Below, piece after piece: positions 34,676-37,122 of a stretch of DNA of 37,122 nucleotides. The stretch covers positions 1 to 37,122 of the forward strand of contig JADLGX010000520.1 in NCBI GenBank assembly GCA_020849095.1. The letters are read 5' to 3'. The stretch's first letter is position 1. Each line of letters starts with the position of its first letter. The notes beneath the pieces were generated by a model. The model did no database searches. It saw only the letters and a program-made list of their open reading frames with translations, and was not told the origin of the DNA. The translations under genes and the position numbers were made by a program. This DNA is from Candidatus Eiseniibacteriota bacterium (lineage in GTDB: Bacteria; Eisenbacteria; RBG-16-71-46).

Positions 34676-36628
34676 ATGAAGCGAATAGCGCTGCGGACTT
34701 CCCAAGTCCTTGTCGATCTCGGGGTGCTCGCAACGGCGTTGCTGTTTGCGTTCGCGGCACGGTTCGACGGTCGCCTCAGCGACGACACGCTGAAGCGGTT
34801 GCTGTTTGTCATGCCCTACGTCGTGGGGTTTCAGTACTTGGTGCTGTTCGGCTTCGGGGTGCCTCGTTTCGTCTGGTCGTATACCAGCCTGCGCGAGGTT
34901 CGACAGATAGCACTGGCCCTCGGCACGAGTTCCGCCGTGCTCTTCGTTGCGCGAGTCCTCTCTCCCTACTTCTTGGACTACTCCTTTCGCGCTCGCTACG
35001 CCGCTTTGCCCATCGGTGTGATCGTCGGTGACTTCGCGCTCGCACTGCTCGGCGTTGCCGGCGTGCGCGCCTTGCGGCGAGTAGTTGGCGAGCGTGCGAA
35101 GCGAGCGGGCCTCGTGCAGCACGACACCCCACGCATCCCAACTCTCCTGGTGGGCGCCGGGCAGGCGGGCTCGCTGGTCGTCAAGGAAATCCTGTCGCGC
35201 CCTGAGCTGGGCATCGTGCCCGTGGGCTTCCTAGATGACGACGGCATGAAGCACGGCATGGCGATCCACGGTGTGAGGGTGCACGGCCTAGTGGAGTCCC
35301 TTGCCCAGCAGGCGGAGAAGCTCGGCGCCCAGCAGGTGGTGATCTCGATGGCGAGCGCGCCCGGCGACGCGGTACGTCGCGTGCTGGCCCTGGCGGAGAA
35401 AGCCCACCTTCCGGTGCGGATCATCCCCGGCATCTACGAGATCCTCGACGGCCGAGTGAATCTCTCGCGCTTGCGCGAGGTGTCGATCGAGGATTTGTTG
35501 GGTCGGGAGCCCGTGGTGCTGGATCACGCTGGCGTAGCGAGCTTCATCCGTGGGAAGCGCGTCTTGGTCACTGGAGCTGGGGGTTCGATCGGCAGCGAGC
35601 TGTGCCGCCAGATCGTAGCGTTCGAGCCAGAAAAACTGGTGCTCGTCGAGCGCAGTGAGTTTCACTTGTTCGAGATCCACGGGGAGCTGGCAGCCGCCCA
35701 CGGAGCGCGGGTCGTCCCTCGGATTGGAGACGTCTGCGATGCAGGAAGGCTGGCCTCCATTTTCGCGCGCGAACGTCCGCACGTCGTGTTTCACGCCGCG
35801 GCGCACAAGCACGTGCCCATGATGGAGTGGAACCCTGGTGAAGCCGTCAAGAACAACGTGTTCGGCACCCGCAACGTGGCTGACGCCGCCCACCGCGCTG
35901 GAGCTGACTCCTTCGTGCTGGTCAGCACAGACAAGGCTGTCAACCCGACATCGGTAATGGGAGCGACGAAGCGCGTTGGCGAAATGTACGTTCAAGCGCT
36001 GTCGCGCCGGTCATCCACGAAGTTCGTTGCGGTTCGGTTCGGCAATGTGCTCGGGTCGGCCGGGTCTGTCATCCCGACGTTCAGGAGGCAGATCGCCGCG
36101 GGTGGGCCCGTCACCGTGACTCATCCAGAGATGACGCGGTACTTCATGACGATCCCCGAGGCGTCGCAGCTGGTGATGCAGGCAGGCGCGCTGGGCAAGG
36201 GGGGCGAGATTTTCGTGCTCGATATGGGCAGCCCTGTGAAGATCGTCGATCTTGCGCGCGACATGGTCCGTCTGAGCGGGCTGGTCCCCGACGTAGATGT
36301 GAAGATCGAGTTCTCCGGCGTGCGTCCAGGCGAGAAGCTCTATGAGGAGCTGGCCTTCGACGAAGAGAAGATGGACAGGACACGCCACCCGAAGATCTTC
36401 GTGGGCCGGATCTCTCCGCGGGACCTCGACGAAGTCGCGTTCGACCTGGAAGTGCTGTCGACAGTTATGGGATCGGAGCAGGCAAAGGATGTGCGCGTCG
36501 CGCTCTCCAGGGTTGTGCCAGAAATGCGCGAGCCAGCCCGAGATCAGGACACGGCGCTTTCGTCCGAGCCAATGCCCGAGGCGACGTCTGTCAAATGCGT
36601 CGCGCGCCCGGCGATCGCGCGCGCTTGA
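34676..36628 (+). CDS. UDP-GlcNAc 4,6-dehydratase (WbpM/PglF/CapD-like)
   Basis: A 650-residue membrane-anchored enzyme. Four N-terminal hydrophobic spans lie in about 5-130 (e.g. DLGVLATALLFAFAARFDG, VMPYVVGFQYLVLFGFGV). A first Rossmann domain starts LLVGAGQAGSLVVKEI (about 157). The catalytic SDR domain has RVLVTGAGGSIGSELC (about 295) and VSTDKAVNPTSVMGATKRVGE (about 416-436), where Met replaces the SDR Tyr, the Ser-Met-Lys variant of PglF/WbpM. It makes the UDP-4-keto-6-deoxy sugar needed by the PglE-like aminotransferase. ATG 34676 has GGGGGCTGGGCG-type purines upstream and lies 12 nt after wzc-like. Confidence 0.95.
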   Translation: MKRIALRTSQVLVDLGVLATALLFAFAARFDGRLSDDTLKRLLFVMPYVVGFQYLVLFGFGVPRFVWSYTSLREVRQIALALGTSSAVLFVARVLSPYFLDYSFRARYAALPIGVIVGDFALALLGVAGVRALRRVVGERAKRAGLVQHDTPRIPTLLVGAGQAGSLVVKEILSRPELGIVPVGFLDDDGMKHGMAIHGVRVHGLVESLAQQAEKLGAQQVVISMASAPGDAVRRVLALAEKAHLPVRIIPGIYEILDGRVNLSRLREVSIEDLLGREPVVLDHAGVASFIRGKRVLVTGAGGSIGSELCRQIVAFEPEKLVLVERSEFHLFEIHGELAAAHGARVVPRIGDVCDAGRLASIFARERPHVVFHAAAHKHVPMMEWNPGEAVKNNVFGTRNVADAAHRAGADSFVLVSTDKAVNPTSVMGATKRVGEMYVQALSRRSSTKFVAVRFGNVLGSAGSVIPTFRRQIAAGGPVTVTHPEMTRYFMTIPEASQLVMQAGALGKGGEIFVLDMGSPVKIVDLARDMVRLSGLVPDVDVKIEFSGVRPGEKLYEELAFDEEKMDRTRHPKIFVGRISPRDLDEVAFDLEVLSTVMGSEQAKDVRVALSRVVPEMREPARDQDTALSSEPMPEATSVKCVARPAIARA

Positions 36629-36697
36629 GCCAAGTCCAGGGTGGACCCCCTCCGAGTTGGTCCCATGCTTGGGTGACCTCCACCGGACAGAACAGGC

Positions 36698-36840
36698 ATG
36701 AACACGACAGGGCTGGGCTTTGCGCTCGCGCTCATCTTGATCGTGAGTGCCTCGGTTGCCGATTGGCCAACGGCGCATCAGAACCCACGGCGCACGGGGG
36801 TCTCGGGACTTGGAATCAACATTGTCAAACCTGCCGCGTC
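36698..36840 (+). pseudogene. Broken start of a PQQ-propeller-like secreted protein
   Basis: ATG 36698 encodes a clear signal peptide (MNTTGLGFALALILIVSASVA) followed by DWPTAHQNPRRTGVSG, matching the opening of BamB/PQQ-type beta-propeller proteins (the W-P-x-x-x-x-x-x-R-T-G pattern). The expected propeller repeats do not follow: the frame becomes Arg/Ser-rich (VKPAASRRASARC...) and no other frame continues cleanly. The open frame runs on to the window edge but overlaps a convergent coding remnant. Likely a gene fragment or frameshifted pseudogene; the end coordinate is approximate. The remaining 36629-36985 gap shows nothing else convincing. Confidence 0.4.
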
Positions 36841-36985
36841 CCGGCGTGCTTCGGCTCGGTGTCTGAACCTCCCGCGGTCCCGTGGACATCGTGACTACTC
36901 CGCAAGTGCGGCGACTTGTGCCTTCAATTCGAACTCGACGAACGCCCCGGCGGCGCCGCCTGGCAAGCTCACGCCGGCCCGACCC

Positions 36986-37122
36986 TCATTCCTCTTCGAA
37001 CACCTCTCCGATGCTCTCCGCCGTGAACAGGCACTCGGCCCAGCGGTCCAGATCGCCGCTGGCTGCGCCCCGCAGACGCTTGGCCACCCCCGCGGGGACC
37101 CTTCCGAACTTCCGCCGCAAGA
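36986..37122 (-). CDS. C-terminus of a DUF4351-like protein, 5' part beyond window edge
   Basis: Minus-strand frame ending TGA at 36988-36986 encodes 44 residues, LRRKFGRVPAGVAKRLRG..., with DLDRWAECLFTAESIGEVFEEE. The pattern R-x-F-G-x-[VL]-P then L-x-x-W and a final A-x-S-[LI]-x-E-V-F matches the C-terminal DUF4351 domain found in many Rpn-type nuclease-like or hypothetical proteins. Upstream part and function are outside the window. Confidence 0.6.
   Translation of the reverse strand, partial: LRRKFGRVPAGVAKRLRGAASGDLDRWAECLFTAESIGEVFEEE

Noticed and set aside
36895-36972. 25-codon GTG ORF on the minus strand after the DUF4351-like end
   Set aside because: No recognisable RBS or family; too short to support by itself.

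Overview
The window is high-GC DNA that looks like a deltaproteobacterial/myxobacterial (Polyangia-type) chromosome. This is inferred from the strong G/C third-position bias, the Gly-rich linker behind a lipobox in the FG-GAP lipoprotein, and the mosaic polysaccharide locus. No rRNA, tRNA, phage, IS or CRISPR was seen. Almost everything belongs to one large surface-polysaccharide locus with a lasso-peptide (RiPP) gene set embedded at its left edge.

Left edge (1-3977, minus strand). Read in transcription order, this is a complete kinase-type lasso module: PqqD-like leader-recognition protein (B1/RRE), transglutaminase-like leader peptidase (B2), HprK-like lasso kinase, asparagine-synthetase-like macrolactam cyclase (C), and a 49-codon precursor gene at 473-622. 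The precursor is easily missed because it is so short. It has the canonical leader motif Y-x2-P-x-(L/V)-x3-G, a Thr at -2, and an unusual Gly/Asp-rich 17-residue core, GGDCGDDGGGFGGAVSC. The module reads toward a truncated UDP-sugar 6-dehydrogenase (WbpA-like) cut by the window edge. No lasso ABC exporter is visible.

4261-8061 is a large FG-GAP/fibronectin-type lipoprotein with its own sigma70-like promoter, transcribed away from the lasso genes.

8172-23499 (plus strand) is a long, tightly packed operon. It carries gmd and fcl (GDP-L-fucose) and a PF14907-type nucleotidyltransferase of the kind found with lasso kinases. Next come a WlbA-WlbB-WlbC (WbpB/D/E) set for 3-acetamido uronic sugars, a Wzy-like polymerase, a small ORF, an FkbM methyltransferase, a CgeB-like glycosyltransferase, a methyltransferase, a hexapeptide acyltransferase, an SDR epimerase, a GT4, a Wzx-type flippase and a GT11 fucosyltransferase.

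23506-27317 (minus strand) is an acetamidino-sugar module: GT4, HisH-type glutaminase, HisF2/WbuZ-type protein and WbpG/PseA-type sugar amidotransferase. 27393-29794 (plus) holds a GNAT acetyltransferase fused to a PglC/WcaJ-type phosphoglycosyl transferase, followed by a PglE-like aminotransferase. 29796-32330 (minus) is an O-antigen ligase/polymerase with a TPR-like tail. 32423-36628 (plus) holds a Wzc-type chain-length regulator/tyrosine kinase and a WbpM/PglF-type 4,6-dehydratase. The right end has a broken PQQ-propeller-like gene start and the C-terminus of a DUF4351-type protein.

Working model (inference): the repeat unit is started on undecaprenyl phosphate with a bacillosamine-type sugar, made by the PglF-like, PglE-like and GNAT-PGT proteins. 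It is decorated with fucose, a 3-acetamido/acetamidino uronic acid and methyl/acyl groups, then flipped, polymerised and length-controlled. The same locus encodes a lasso peptide predicted to be phosphorylated and possibly sugar-modified by the nucleotidyltransferase.
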